A program made the position numbers and the translations under genes. The notes below the pieces were generated by a model. That model searched no databases. It had not been told where the DNA came from and was given only the letters and a program-made list of their open reading frames with translations. Of a stretch of DNA of 64,000 nucleotides, positions 56,510-64,000 are shown in pieces (the first letter of the stretch is position 1; each line of letters opens with the position of its first letter). The stretch comes from Hyphomicrobiales bacterium (GTDB lineage: Bacteria > Pseudomonadota > Alphaproteobacteria > Rhizobiales > Devosiaceae). The stretch is from positions 1 to 64,000 of the forward strand of contig UCAU01000026.1 in assembly GCA_900470445.1 (NCBI GenBank), given 5' to 3'.

Positions 56510-57418
56510 TTAATCCGGCCGACGCCCAAGAATGCGCGCCAGCGCCAAAGCCAGGTTCGAGCGGTTCATCGTATAGATGTGAAACTCGGTAACGCCCTCA
56601 TCCAATAGCTCGATCACCTGCTCTGCGGCGACCGCCGAAGCGACCAGAGCGTGCGTCTCGGGGTCTTCATCGAGCCCGGCGAAACGCTCGGCCAGCCAGG
56701 CCGGAATCGAGGCGCCGCAACGGGATGCGAAATTGGAAATCTGCTTGAAGCTGTGGATCGGCTGAATGCCGGGCACGATCGGCGCGGTGACGCCGGCGGC
56801 GCGGGCGCGGTCGACGTAGCGCAGGTAATCGGCATTGGAGAAGAACATCTGCGTGATGGCGCGGGTCGCCCCGGCATCGAGCTTGCGCTTCAAATTATCG
56901 ATATCGGCCTGCCAATCGGCACTTTGCGGGTGCTTTTCCGGGTAAGCGGCAACGGAAATATCGAAATCGCCGATCTCGCGGATACCCGAAACGAGGTCGG
57001 CGGCATTCTGATAGCCCTGCGGATGCGGCGTAAACGGCTGGCCGACACCCTCCGGCGGATCGCCGCGCAGGGCAACGATGCGGTTGATGCCCGCTTCCTG
57101 ATAGCCGCGCACGACGGCGTCGACTTCGTCACGGGTAGAACCGACGCAGGTGAGGTGTGCTGCGGCGTCCACGCCGGTATCGGTTTTGACCGAAGACACC
57201 ATGCGCAAGGTGCGCTCGCGCGTAGAGCCGCCGGCGCCATAGGTAACCGAGACGAAGCGCGGCTGCAGCGGGGCAAGCTTGTGGATGGAGTCCCAGAAGC
57301 GCTCTTCCATCGCATCGGTCTTGGGCGGGAAGAACTCGAAGGAAAGCTGCAGGTCGGGGCGCTGCTCGGCGATCTTCCGGCTGGCACGCGCATTGTCATC
57401 GATCATCTTGGTATCCAT
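56510..57418 (-). CDS. metF: 5,10-methylenetetrahydrofolate reductase
   Basis: Makes 5-methyl-THF for methionine synthase. The 302-residue TIM-barrel flavoprotein has LSFEFFPPKT (25-34, catalytic Glu), VTYGAGGSTRE (58-68), LRGDPP (117-122, FAD), and AYPEKHPQ near 157. The start abuts the stop of the ArsR-methyltransferase gene with no gap (TGAATG), so translation is coupled and metF is under the same promoter. Confidence 0.95.
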   Translation of the reverse strand: MDTKMIDDNARASRKIAEQRPDLQLSFEFFPPKTDAMEERFWDSIHKLAPLQPRFVSVTYGAGGSTRERTLRMVSSVKTDTGVDAAAHLTCVGSTRDEVDAVVRGYQEAGINRIVALRGDPPEGVGQPFTPHPQGYQNAADLVSGIREIGDFDISVAAYPEKHPQSADWQADIDNLKRKLDAGATRAITQMFFSNADYLRYVDRARAAGVTAPIVPGIQPIHSFKQISNFASRCGASIPAWLAERFAGLDEDPETHALVASAVAAEQVIELLDEGVTEFHIYTMNRSNLALALARILGRRPD

Positions 57419-58369
57419 TCACGTCTTGTCGCTGAGGCGCCAGAGGCAGACCGTCAGGCCATTGTCACCATTCTCGCCCGGAAACTCGCGCACCGCTTCG
57501 ACCGAGAGATCGGCGGCAGCAGCCCAGAGGCTCATTTGCGCCTGCGACAGGCCAAGCCGGCGATGGGCATGCTCGGCGCGCAGGAATTCGAAATCATGGG
57601 GGGCGAAATCCACGATCAGCATCTCGCCACCGGCTTTGAGCAGGCGTCTCGCCTGCGCCAGCATGCGGCCCGGGTCATCGAAATAATGCAGCACCTGATG
57701 GATCACGATCACATCGGCCGAGCCGGTTGCGGTGTCGAGATCGGCAATATCGCCAAGACGGACCTGGGCATGGGCAAGACCTGCCGCAGCCAGGCGCGAC
57801 CGGGCCACGGCCAGCATTTCGCGGCTCGAATCGATGCCGATGCCGCGTTTATAGAAATTGGCGAGGAGCTCGAGCATGCGGCCAGTGCCAGTGCCCAGAT
57901 CAACCAGCAGGCCAACCGAGCGGCCACCCAGCGCCTCGACGATGCCGGCTTCCACCGCCTCTTCGGGCACATGCAGTTTTTTGAGCAGATCCCAGCTGCC
58001 GGCGACCTTGGCGAAATATTCGGCCGCCTGCGCCTGCTGGGCGGCACGCACCGCCACCTGCCGCTCGATATCGCGGCGGCGCTCTGGATCGCCAGCATCG
58101 AGCCGGTCAATCGCCCATTGCGCCAGCGCCGCGCCATCGCCGGCCTGCGCCAGACCGTAATAGGCCCACGCCCCCTCGGCATTGCGCTCGATCAGCCCGG
58201 CATCGGCAAGCAGCTTGAGATGGCGCGACACGCGGGGCTGGCTCTGGCGGAGAATTTCCGTCAGGTCCTTGACCGAATGATCGCCATCGGCCAGCAATGC
58301 CAACAGGCGCAACCGGGTCCCCTCACCCGCCGCCTTCAGCACCCCCACTAATGTCGCCAGCTCAGCCAT
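57419..58369 (-). CDS. ArsR-type regulator fused to a SAM-dependent methyltransferase
   Basis: A 316-residue two-domain protein. Residues 1-80 form an ArsR winged helix (LVGVLKAAGEGTRLRLLALL, QSQPRVSRHLKLLADAGLIE). Residues 140-300 carry a class I methyltransferase fold with LVDLGTGTGRMLELLA (motif I, near 154) and ADVIVIHQVLHYFDDPG. No metal-binding cysteine pair of metal-sensing ArsR proteins is seen. The fused SAM/SAH pocket and coupling to metF suggest sensing of S-adenosylhomocysteine, like SahR-type regulators; this is inference. A palindromic site lies just upstream. Confidence 0.85.
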   Translation of the reverse strand: MAELATLVGVLKAAGEGTRLRLLALLADGDHSVKDLTEILRQSQPRVSRHLKLLADAGLIERNAEGAWAYYGLAQAGDGAALAQWAIDRLDAGDPERRRDIERQVAVRAAQQAQAAEYFAKVAGSWDLLKKLHVPEEAVEAGIVEALGGRSVGLLVDLGTGTGRMLELLANFYKRGIGIDSSREMLAVARSRLAAAGLAHAQVRLGDIADLDTATGSADVIVIHQVLHYFDDPGRMLAQARRLLKAGGEMLIVDFAPHDFEFLRAEHAHRRLGLSQAQMSLWAAAADLSVEAVREFPGENGDNGLTVCLWRLSDKT

Positions 58370-58380
58370 CGCCCCTCACG

Positions 58381-58404
58381 AGATATAAAGATGTCTTTAT
58401 ATCT
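58381..58404. promoter_or_regulatory. Palindromic operator of the ArsR-metF operon
   Basis: AGATATAAAGA and TCTTTATATCT are perfect inverted arms around a TG centre, 11 bases before the ArsR-type start codon. The AT-rich palindrome stands out in a GC-rich region and fits an ArsR-family (SahR-like) binding site that would repress its own operon. Confidence 0.8.
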
Positions 58405-58456
58405 GTTTTGAAGCGGAGGTCTAGGGGGAAGTGGGTTGCGGGTCGGCTTGATGATG

Positions 58457-58472
58457 TAGATCAACCGATCTA
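58457..58472. promoter_or_regulatory. Operator-like inverted repeat upstream of vapB
   Basis: TAGATC-AACC-GATCTA, followed by TATATATT, lies about 40 bases before the antitoxin start. It is a likely autorepression site for the VapBC complex. Confidence 0.5.
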
Positions 58473-58508
58473 TATATATTGGCCACACAATCTACATTGG
58501 TGAATGCC

Positions 58509-58763
58509 ATGGCCCTCAACGTCAACAACAAGCAGGCGGATGAGCTGACCCGCAAATTTGCGCAGCTTGAAGGCGTGGGACTAAGCGAAGCAATAGTCAT
58601 TGCCATGCGTGAGGCTATTGCCCGTCGCAGGGCAAGCGAAACACCTCGCCAAACCGTGGAGCGGGTGTTGAGCAAGCACGGCATTTCGAACAGCGCCAAG
58701 GCACGCCAGCCGTTGCCTAGATCCGCCTATGATGAAATGTGGGGCGACGAGCACGGGCAATGA
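58509..58763 (+). CDS. vapB: VapB-type antitoxin
   Basis: An 84-residue protein with an N-terminal DNA-binding segment (ALNVNNKQADELTRKFAQLE) of the PSK/Rv0623-like antitoxin family and a flexible Arg/Pro-rich C-terminus that would wrap the toxin. Overlaps vapC by four bases (ATGA). Start at 58509 preferred; GTG at 58500 is an alternative. Confidence 0.82.
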   Translation: MALNVNNKQADELTRKFAQLEGVGLSEAIVIAMREAIARRRASETPRQTVERVLSKHGISNSAKARQPLPRSAYDEMWGDEHGQ

Positions 58764-59170
58764 CCCTGTTCGTCGACGCCTCCGCGCTCGTTGCACTGCT
58801 CTCGGCAGAACCGGAGGCCGAGCGCGTCAGCAACGCCATTGCCGCAGCCGAGAGACCATTCACCTCGGCACTGGCCATTCTGGAAACCGCGCTCGCCCTG
58901 GCGCGGCCCGACAAATGGAATCTGCCCATCGAACAGGTGCAAACGGTGGTACTGGAGGTGCTGCAGGAACGCGACATCGTTCTCAAGGACCTGCCCGAAC
59001 CCCTCACCGCCGTGCAGCTCTCGATTGACGCGGCGGCCCGATTTCGTCGGGGCCGCCACGGTTTGAACCTGGCGGATTGCCTGCATTATGCCTGCGCCAA
59101 GCATTATAGCGTTCCGGTGTTGGCAACGGATGACGAGTTTCGCCAGACCGATCTGGCGGTTGTTCCTTAA
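58760..59170 (+). CDS. vapC: VapC-type PIN ribonuclease toxin
   Basis: A 136-residue PIN domain with the acidic active site: D6 in LFVDASALVALL, E43 or nearby in ILETALAL, D in NLADCLHYACAK (near 104) and DD in LATDDEFRQ (near 122). Such toxins cleave tRNA or rRNA. Forms a two-gene module with vapB between metF's regulator and the DUF2336 gene. Confidence 0.86.
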   Translation: MTLFVDASALVALLSAEPEAERVSNAIAAAERPFTSALAILETALALARPDKWNLPIEQVQTVVLEVLQERDIVLKDLPEPLTAVQLSIDAAARFRRGRHGLNLADCLHYACAKHYSVPVLATDDEFRQTDLAVVP

Positions 59171-59183
59171 GGGGTGAGTGCCC

Positions 59184-60308
59184 CTACGCCACGCTCGCCC
59201 GCTCGTCACTGGCGGCGCGTTTGCGGAAGGCGTGGGCGCGCCAGAGTTCGAAAATGCCGGTGGCTTCCTCGCGGTCGAGGGCTTCGAAGCGGGACTTGAC
59301 CATGGTCTTGTCGGCCTGGGATGGCAGGTCGCGCCACGGCAGCGTGGCGACAATGGCTTCGAACAGTTCGGGCGTCAGGCCCGCGGCACGCAAGGCGACG
59401 GTGATGGCCACGTAATCCTGGCTGGCGAGCCACTTGACGAAGACTTCGGGGCTGACGCGCAGCACGACAGTCAGGGCAGCGGCGGCGTGGTGGCCATAGC
59501 CGAAGCGAGCGAAACGAGCCAGCGCGCGATCGTCAAGCTGCTTGCGATCGCTGAGCGCCTTGACCTGATTATAGGCGACTTTCCACTCATTGGCGGAAAA
59601 GCCGGCGCGGTTGCGCATGCGGTTGTAGACCACGGCATTGACCTTACCGGCGGCGACCGGATCGAGCGACTTGTCTTCGTCCAGCGTCTCAAGAACCTTG
59701 CTGGCGACAGTGTCGATCTCCCCGCGCAGCGAGCCCCAATCAAGTTCGGGCCGGCCGCGCAGATCGGCGGCGATTTCGGCATCGGCAGCGGCGCGGGCGA
59801 CCAGCTTTTCCAGCGTCGCCTTGTCGAATTCAGCATTGGTATTGCGCACGAGGCGGGCGATCGAAGAGGTCTGGCCATGCTCGACAATGGCTTCCCCGAC
59901 CCGTTCGGGCACATTGGTACGGCCGGCAATGGCGATGCGATGCTCTTCGCTCTGCTTGCCGATAATGTCGATCAGATCGTCGTCGGACAGCACATTGGAG
60001 AATTCGAGCAGCGGCTTGGCCACCTCGATATCGTCATTGGCCAGCTTGACCACCACCGTGCCGGGAGCACGTTCCAGAGGAGCCAGCAGCTTGGCGACGT
60101 GAATGCGGGCTTCGACCTCGACCAGTTCGGCGAGCTGGCACAGCACCTCGTCATATTGGGCGACCTGCTCGTCGTCGCAGCGATCCGACACATAGCTGAA
60201 CAGCTGCGCCATATTGCGGAAGAGTTGCTCGCGTTCGGCGTGATCGTTCTCGCCGTTGAGCACTCGAAAGCTCGAAAACGCCCGCTGGCCCTGGTCAAGT
60301 TCGGTCAT
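59184..60308 (-). CDS. DUF2336 protein
   Basis: A 374-residue, all-helical cytoplasmic protein rich in Ala, Leu, Asp and Glu. Alternating helices such as LAELVEVEARIHVAKLLA and VVKLANDDIEVAKPLLEFSN match DUF2336, a HEAT-like family found almost only in alphaproteobacteria. No catalytic motif is visible; role unknown. ATG at 60308 has GGGGA upstream. It converges on vapC, 13 bases apart. Confidence 0.8.
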   Translation of the reverse strand: MTELDQGQRAFSSFRVLNGENDHAEREQLFRNMAQLFSYVSDRCDDEQVAQYDEVLCQLAELVEVEARIHVAKLLAPLERAPGTVVVKLANDDIEVAKPLLEFSNVLSDDDLIDIIGKQSEEHRIAIAGRTNVPERVGEAIVEHGQTSSIARLVRNTNAEFDKATLEKLVARAAADAEIAADLRGRPELDWGSLRGEIDTVASKVLETLDEDKSLDPVAAGKVNAVVYNRMRNRAGFSANEWKVAYNQVKALSDRKQLDDRALARFARFGYGHHAAAALTVVLRVSPEVFVKWLASQDYVAITVALRAAGLTPELFEAIVATLPWRDLPSQADKTMVKSRFEALDREEATGIFELWRAHAFRKRAASDERASVA

Positions 60309-60472
60309 AACGTTCCCCGGCTCCTGCCGCATAAGTTCAACAGCGGCACCCTGGACCGGCAGGTTCTTGCGCCGGCTGAAAGCAACAGCGCGGATTTGAT
60401 TCAAATTTTAGGCGATCACTTGCCCGTTACCGGCCACCATGATTGGATCACGCGGTTTGAGGAGGATTTTTC

Positions 60473-60826
60473 ATGCGTATCATTGCACTGACGACAATCT
60501 TCGCCGCGCTCAGCATTGCCTCGGTTCTGGCGGATGACGTGCCGGCCAATCTGAACGGTCATTGGGCCATCGACGGCGCCTGCGACAATGCCGACAACTC
60601 CGTCCATATCGAAGGCAACATGCTGGCCCTCGGCACCGGCGAACCGCTTGCTGTCGTGTTTTATCCTGATGACAGCCCCTCGGGCAACGGCGCCATCCAC
60701 TGGGAAGAAGAAGGCTCGGTCGACAATTTCGAATATGTGCCCGACAGCGACGAGCTGATCTACAATGCCGAAGGCTACGGCATGGGCGACGCCAAGCCCT
60801 CACTCTACAAGCGCTGCAAGAGCTGA
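60473..60826 (+). CDS. Small secreted protein, unknown
   Basis: A 117-residue protein with a signal peptide (1-20, cut after SVLA). The mature part is acidic, with a Cys near each end (ACDNAD and KRCKS) that could close one disulfide. The GHWAIDGACDNADN opening is seen in many small lipocalin-like or DUF-type secreted proteins but no firm family is claimed. GAGGAGG precedes the ATG and a perfect terminator follows, so it is a single-gene unit. Confidence 0.65.
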   Translation: MRIIALTTIFAALSIASVLADDVPANLNGHWAIDGACDNADNSVHIEGNMLALGTGEPLAVVFYPDDSPSGNGAIHWEEEGSVDNFEYVPDSDELIYNAEGYGMGDAKPSLYKRCKS

Positions 60827-60831
60827 TGTGA

Positions 60832-60866
60832 CAAGGCCGGCCCCACGGGACCGGCCTTGTTTTTTT
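60832..60866 (+). terminator. Intrinsic terminator of the small secreted protein gene
   Basis: CAAGGCCGG/CCGGCCTTG stem (9 bp) with a ten-base loop, followed by seven T. Confidence 0.93.
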
Positions 60867-60871
60867 CGGAC

Positions 60872-62371
60872 CTATTCTGCCGCGGCGCTTTCCTGATCGG
60901 AAATGGCGTCCTTGGGCCTGGATGCCAGCGCTGCGCGGGCAGCACGGATGCCCTGGGCATAGGCCGGGTCGATCAGGTGGAAATGGGCCAATTGGCGCTC
61001 GATGATCTCGTCGGGCACGCCATCCATGGCGGCGGCGAGATTGTCGAAGAGGCGAGCCTTCTGGGCGTCGTCGAACAGATTGAACAGCGCGCGCGGCTGG
61101 CCGTAATCGTCATTGCCGTCGCGGTGATTGTACCGGTCGGCATCGCCCACGATACGCAGCGGCGGCTCCTTGACCGACTTGTCCTCTACCGGGCCGCCAA
61201 ATGAATTGGGTTCATAATAGGCATCGGGGTGGCCGGTCTTGATGCCGCCATAGACATTCATCTGCCCATCGCGGTGATAGTGATGCACTGGCGACTTGGG
61301 CTGATTGACCGGGATGCTCTCGTAATGCGTGCCCAGGCGATAGCGGTGGGCGTCGGCATAGGAGAAGACGCGGGCCTGCAGCATCTTGTCGGGCGAATAG
61401 CCGATGCCGGGGACCTTGTTGGAGGGCGAGAAGGCGGCCTGTTCGATCTGGGCGAAGTAATTGTCGGCGTTGCGGTTCAGCTCGACAATGCCGACCTCGA
61501 TCGGCGGATAATCGGCATGCGGCCAGACCTTGGTCAGATCGAAGGGATTATACGGGGTCTTGTCCGCATCGGCTTCGGGCATGATCTGCACTTCCATGCG
61601 CCAGCGCGGGAACTCGCCACGCTCGATGCCGCCGAACAGCTCTTCCTGATAGGTTTCGCGGCTCTGCCCGATGATCTTTTCGGCTTCGGCATTGGTATAG
61701 TGCTTGTGGCCCTGCAGGGTCTTGAAATGGAACTTCACCCAGAAGCGCTCGCCTTCGGCGTTCCAGAACGAATAGGTGTGGCTGCCATAGCCGTTCATAT
61801 ACATCGGCGCGACCGGCAGGCCGCGATCGGAGAACAGGGTCGTAATCTGGTGCAGTGATTCCGGGCTCTGGCTCCAGAAATCCCACATCGCGGTCTTGGA
61901 GCGCAAATTGGTCTTGGGGTGGCGCTTCTGGGTGTGGATGAAATCGGGGAATTTCAGCGGATCGCGCACGAAGAACACGGGGGTATTATTGCCCACCAGG
62001 TCCCAATTGCCTTCTTCGGTATAGAATTTGAAGGAGAAGCCGCGCACGTCGCGCTCGGCATCGGCCGCGCCCATTTCGCCGGCCACGGTAGAAAAGCGGA
62101 TCAAGAGGTCCGTCTTCTTGCCGACTTCGCCGAACACCTTGGCGATGGTGTATTTGGAAATGTCATTGGTGATGGTCAGCGTGCCGAAGGCACCCCAGCC
62201 CTTGGCATGCACGACGCGCTCGGGAATGCGCTCGCGATTCTGGTGCGCCAGCTTTTCGAGCAGCTGATAATCCTGCAGCAGCACGGGGCCGCGGGCGCCG
62301 GCAGTCTCGACATTCTGATTGTCGGGAACGGGCGCGCCGGCACTGGTGGTGAGGCGGGGTTTGTCAATCAT
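60872..62371 (-). CDS. katA: Monofunctional heme catalase
   Basis: Decomposes hydrogen peroxide. The 499-residue small-subunit (clade 3 type) catalase has catalytic H55 in [13 protein letters not shown]128 in VGNNTPVFF, and the proximal heme ligand Tyr in [14 protein letters not shown]. Length and all heme contacts are normal. ATG at 62371 with AAGGAG eight bases upstream. Divergent from oxyR with 103 bases between, so OxyR control is expected. Confidence 0.96.
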   Translation of the reverse strand: MIDKPRLTTSAGAPVPDNQNVETAGARGPVLLQDYQLLEKLAHQNRERIPERVVHAKGWGAFGTLTITNDISKYTIAKVFGEVGKKTDLLIRFSTVAGEMGAADAERDVRGFSFKFYTEEGNWDLVGNNTPVFFVRDPLKFPDFIHTQKRHPKTNLRSKTAMWDFWSQSPESLHQITTLFSDRGLPVAPMYMNGYGSHTYSFWNAEGERFWVKFHFKTLQGHKHYTNAEAEKIIGQSRETYQEELFGGIERGEFPRWRMEVQIMPEADADKTPYNPFDLTKVWPHADYPPIEVGIVELNRNADNYFAQIEQAAFSPSNKVPGIGYSPDKMLQARVFSYADAHRYRLGTHYESIPVNQPKSPVHHYHRDGQMNVYGGIKTGHPDAYYEPNSFGGPVEDKSVKEPPLRIVGDADRYNHRDGNDDYGQPRALFNLFDDAQKARLFDNLAAAMDGVPDEIIERQLAHFHLIDPAYAQGIRAARAALASRPKDAISDQESAAAE

Positions 62372-62457
62372 GCTGCAATCTCCTTGGAATAATTCCAAAC
62401 TGCGGTGGTTTTGCCCTTTCGCCAACGATTAGGCAAATTGATTGATCCTTTTGTTGT

Positions 62458-62474
62458 GATAAGTTGCGCCTATC
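62458..62474. promoter_or_regulatory. OxyR-type LysR site between katA and oxyR
   Basis: GATAAGTTGCGCCTATC is a partial palindrome (GATA ... TATC, T-N11-A form) directly before the oxyR start. Position suggests autoregulation of oxyR and, with upstream half-sites, activation of katA. Confidence 0.5.
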
Positions 62475-63386
62475 ATGAGCTTCACCATCAAACAGCTGCG
62501 CTATGCCATCGCCGTAGCGGAAACCAACCATTTCGGCCGTGCCGCCACGGCCTGCAATATCAGCCAGCCGGCCCTGAGCCAGCAGATCCAGGCCATCGAG
62601 GAATTCTGCGGCACTCCGCTGTTCGATCGCCTCAACCGCGCGGTGCGGCCTACCCCATTTGGGCGGGAGTTTATCGAGCGAGCACGACGCGTTGTTGACG
62701 GCGCCGACGCACTGGCCGCCTTTGCCATTGGGCAGGCCGGAACACCCGAGCGGCCCATTCGCTTTGGGCTGATTCCGACGGTGGCGCCCTATCTGCTGCC
62801 CGAGATTTTTCCGGCGCTGACGTCAGGCCTGCCGGGGCTGGATTTCGCGGTGAGCGAGAACCGCACCGAGGCACTGATTGCCGGGCTGGTCGATGGGAGT
62901 CTCGATATCGCACTGATCGGCACGGATGCGCCGGACCACGGGCCCAAGCTGACCAGCGCCGCGCTGTTCGACGATCCCTTCGTGCTGGCAACCAGCCGGG
63001 ATGAGGAAACCGCCGCGCCCGTAGCGCTGTCGACATTGTCGCCGGACCGCATTCTGCTACTCGACGAGGGCCATTGTTTCCGCGACCAGACCATCGCCGC
63101 CTGCCGGCTGGACAGCGATCCATCGGCCCGCACCTTTGCCGCGACCTCGTTATCGACCATCGTGGAATTCGTGGCCAATGGTCAGGGGGTGACGCTGCTG
63201 CCCCAGATTGCGCTGCGCAAGGAAGCGACCGATCCGCGCATCGCCATCCACCAATTGGTATCGCCCGGCGCCGGACGGCGGCTATCACTGGTGTGGCGCG
63301 AAGCGACGCCCTTTGCCGACACCTTCGCTGAGATTGCCGCGATCATCCGCGAAACGCGTGCGGGCAAGGCGGCACGCGCGGCCTAG
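62475..63386 (+). CDS. oxyR: Peroxide-sensing LysR regulator OxyR
   Basis: Redox-switched activator of antioxidant genes. The 303-residue product has an N-terminal LysR helix-turn-helix (TNHFGRAATACNISQPALSQ, 17-36) and the two redox cysteines C201 and C210 in GHCFRDQTIAAC, spaced exactly as C199/C208 in E. coli. Adjacent katA is the expected target. Confidence 0.95.
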   Translation: MSFTIKQLRYAIAVAETNHFGRAATACNISQPALSQQIQAIEEFCGTPLFDRLNRAVRPTPFGREFIERARRVVDGADALAAFAIGQAGTPERPIRFGLIPTVAPYLLPEIFPALTSGLPGLDFAVSENRTEALIAGLVDGSLDIALIGTDAPDHGPKLTSAALFDDPFVLATSRDEETAAPVALSTLSPDRILLLDEGHCFRDQTIAACRLDSDPSARTFAATSLSTIVEFVANGQGVTLLPQIALRKEATDPRIAIHQLVSPGAGRRLSLVWREATPFADTFAEIAAIIRETRAGKAARAA

Positions 63387-63422
63387 ACGGTCACCCGGGG
63401 GTGCCTACCGGAGCAATGGGTT

Positions 63423-63501
63423 CCTCCTTGTAGCCATTCGTGGCGCCGCATACCTTGCCGAGCCTGGTCCCGCCCATCCCGGAAGGGGCCTCACAAGGAG
63501 G
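63423..63501 (+). promoter_or_regulatory. Structured 5' leader that can hide a ribosome binding site
   Basis: CCTCCTTGT (63423-63431) is exactly complementary to ACAAGGAGG (63493-63501), the Shine-Dalgarno of the next gene. Inside the closed loop are a GCCA-TTCG-TGGC tetraloop hairpin (63433-63444) and a GGTCCC/GGGGCC stem (63466-63490), giving a three-way-junction shape. A competing local hairpin, GCCTC-ACAAG-GAGGC (63488-63502), also covers the site. Confidence 0.5.
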
Positions 63502-63506
63502 CGATG

Positions 63507-64000
63507 ATGCGGAGCAAACTTGGTGGAGCCCTCGTGGCTGTGGTGATCGCCTTGAGCGCACCCATGACATTCGTGGCGCAGGCTCAGGAGGCCGTCGTTG
63601 AGGCGTCCAACAAGGAAGCGTTGTTCACCAGCCCCGATCCACTGCTGAACGCCAACAAGCAGGTGGTCTATCACATCATGCGCGACCTGCTGGAAGCCAA
63701 CAATTGGGACAAGGCGGACCAGTTCCTGACCGAACGCTACATCCAGCACAATCCCAACGTGGCATCAGGCCGCGACACGGTGGTCAAATTCTTCACCGAG
63801 GTACTGAAAATCCCACCCACGCCAATCCCCGAAACGTTGAAAACCCCGGTGGTGTTTGTGAGCGCCGAAGGCGACCTCGTGACCGTGGCGACAGTGCGCA
63901 CCGAAAAAGACCCCAAGGACGCCACCAAGACCTATACCACGACCTGGTATGACACCTGGCGCATCCTGGATGGCAAGGCCGACGAACACTGGGATTCTGC
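63507..64000 (+). CDS. Secreted NTF2/SnoaL-like protein, truncated by the window end
   Basis: At least 164 residues, continuing past the end. Signal peptide at 1-26 (cut near AQAQE). The mature part, with YHIMRDLLEANNWDKADQFL and YIQHNPNVASGRDTVVKFF, matches the SnoaL-like/NTF2 fold used by small enzymes and binding proteins. AAGGAGG lies six bases before the ATG at 63507; the ATG at 63504 is less well placed. Its ribosome site can be sequestered by the leader. Confidence 0.78.
   Translation, partial: MRSKLGGALVAVVIALSAPMTFVAQAQEAVVEASNKEALFTSPDPLLNANKQVVYHIMRDLLEANNWDKADQFLTERYIQHNPNVASGRDTVVKFFTEVLKIPPTPIPETLKTPVVFVSAEGDLVTVATVRTEKDPKDATKTYTTTWYDTWRILDGKADEHWDS

Noticed and set aside
58370-58508. 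SAM or SAH riboswitch before the ArsR-metF operon
   Set aside because: Only 11 bases lie between the palindrome and the start codon; there is no room for a known aptamer, and the palindrome fits a protein site.

Overview
The window looks like chromosomal DNA of an alphaproteobacterium of the order Hyphomicrobiales (Rhizobiales), most like Devosia or a close relative. The signs are a GC-rich sequence, a circularly permuted two-piece tmRNA gene, an alpha-type SspB adaptor, a DUF2336 protein, and a division/cell-wall (dcw) cluster that runs into lpxC-bamD-recN-ligA. The genus is an inference. No phage, insertion sequence, CRISPR array or tRNA gene was seen. The first 28 bases are pure G and look like a contig-end or sequencing artefact.

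Layout. 0.1-2.5 kb: miaA divergent from serB and a GNAT gene. 2.5-8.0 kb, minus strand: thyA, a MazG-like gene, a DUF4424 protein, a GNAT enzyme, folA and hflK-hflC. 8.1-8.9 kb: a Fic toxin with a small partner gene. 8.8-11.5 kb: DUF1003, RidA, a YdeI-like protein, then tmRNA (ssrA), its proteolysis adaptor sspB and a ribbon-helix-helix protein. 11.5-17.4 kb: a giant AsmA-family protein and a secreted phytase-like beta-propeller protein preceded by a textbook PHO box. 17.6-24.5 kb: UvrD helicase, YbjQ, an ABM monooxygenase, DUF5680, prmA, an unlisted 43-residue gene and an aminopeptidase P. 24.5-27.4 kb: intergenic inverted repeats, two related small secreted proteins and a 424-residue lipid- or envelope-type unknown.

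27.4-54.1 kb is the dcw supercluster, read on the minus strand as rsmH-ftsL-ftsI-murE-murF-mraY-[insert]-ftsW-murG-murC-murB-ddl-ftsQ-ftsA-[insert]-ftsZ-lpxC-bamD-recN-ligA. It makes lipid II, flips and polymerises it, builds the Z ring, and continues into lipid A and outer-membrane assembly. It differs from the usual order in three ways: mraZ is absent at the head, murD is absent between mraY and ftsW (an ECF sigma/anti-sigma/DUF4394 module sits there), and two plus-strand genes separate ftsA from ftsZ.

54.2-64.0 kb: RNase P RNA (rnpB), a TerB-J-domain protein, a Pro/Ala-rich membrane protein, an ArsR-methyltransferase regulator with metF behind a palindromic operator, a VapBC toxin-antitoxin pair, DUF2336, a small secreted protein, divergent katA/oxyR, and a truncated NTF2-like gene whose ribosome binding site can be buried in RNA structure.

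Most promising items to follow: the sigma factor that appears to have lost its stop codon inside the murD gap, the ftsA/ftsZ split, the Fic module with a non-canonical inhibitory motif and apparently leaderless antitoxin mRNA, the PHO-box phytase-like gene, a 20-base motif shared by two distant intergenic hairpins, and the structured 5' leader at 63.4 kb.
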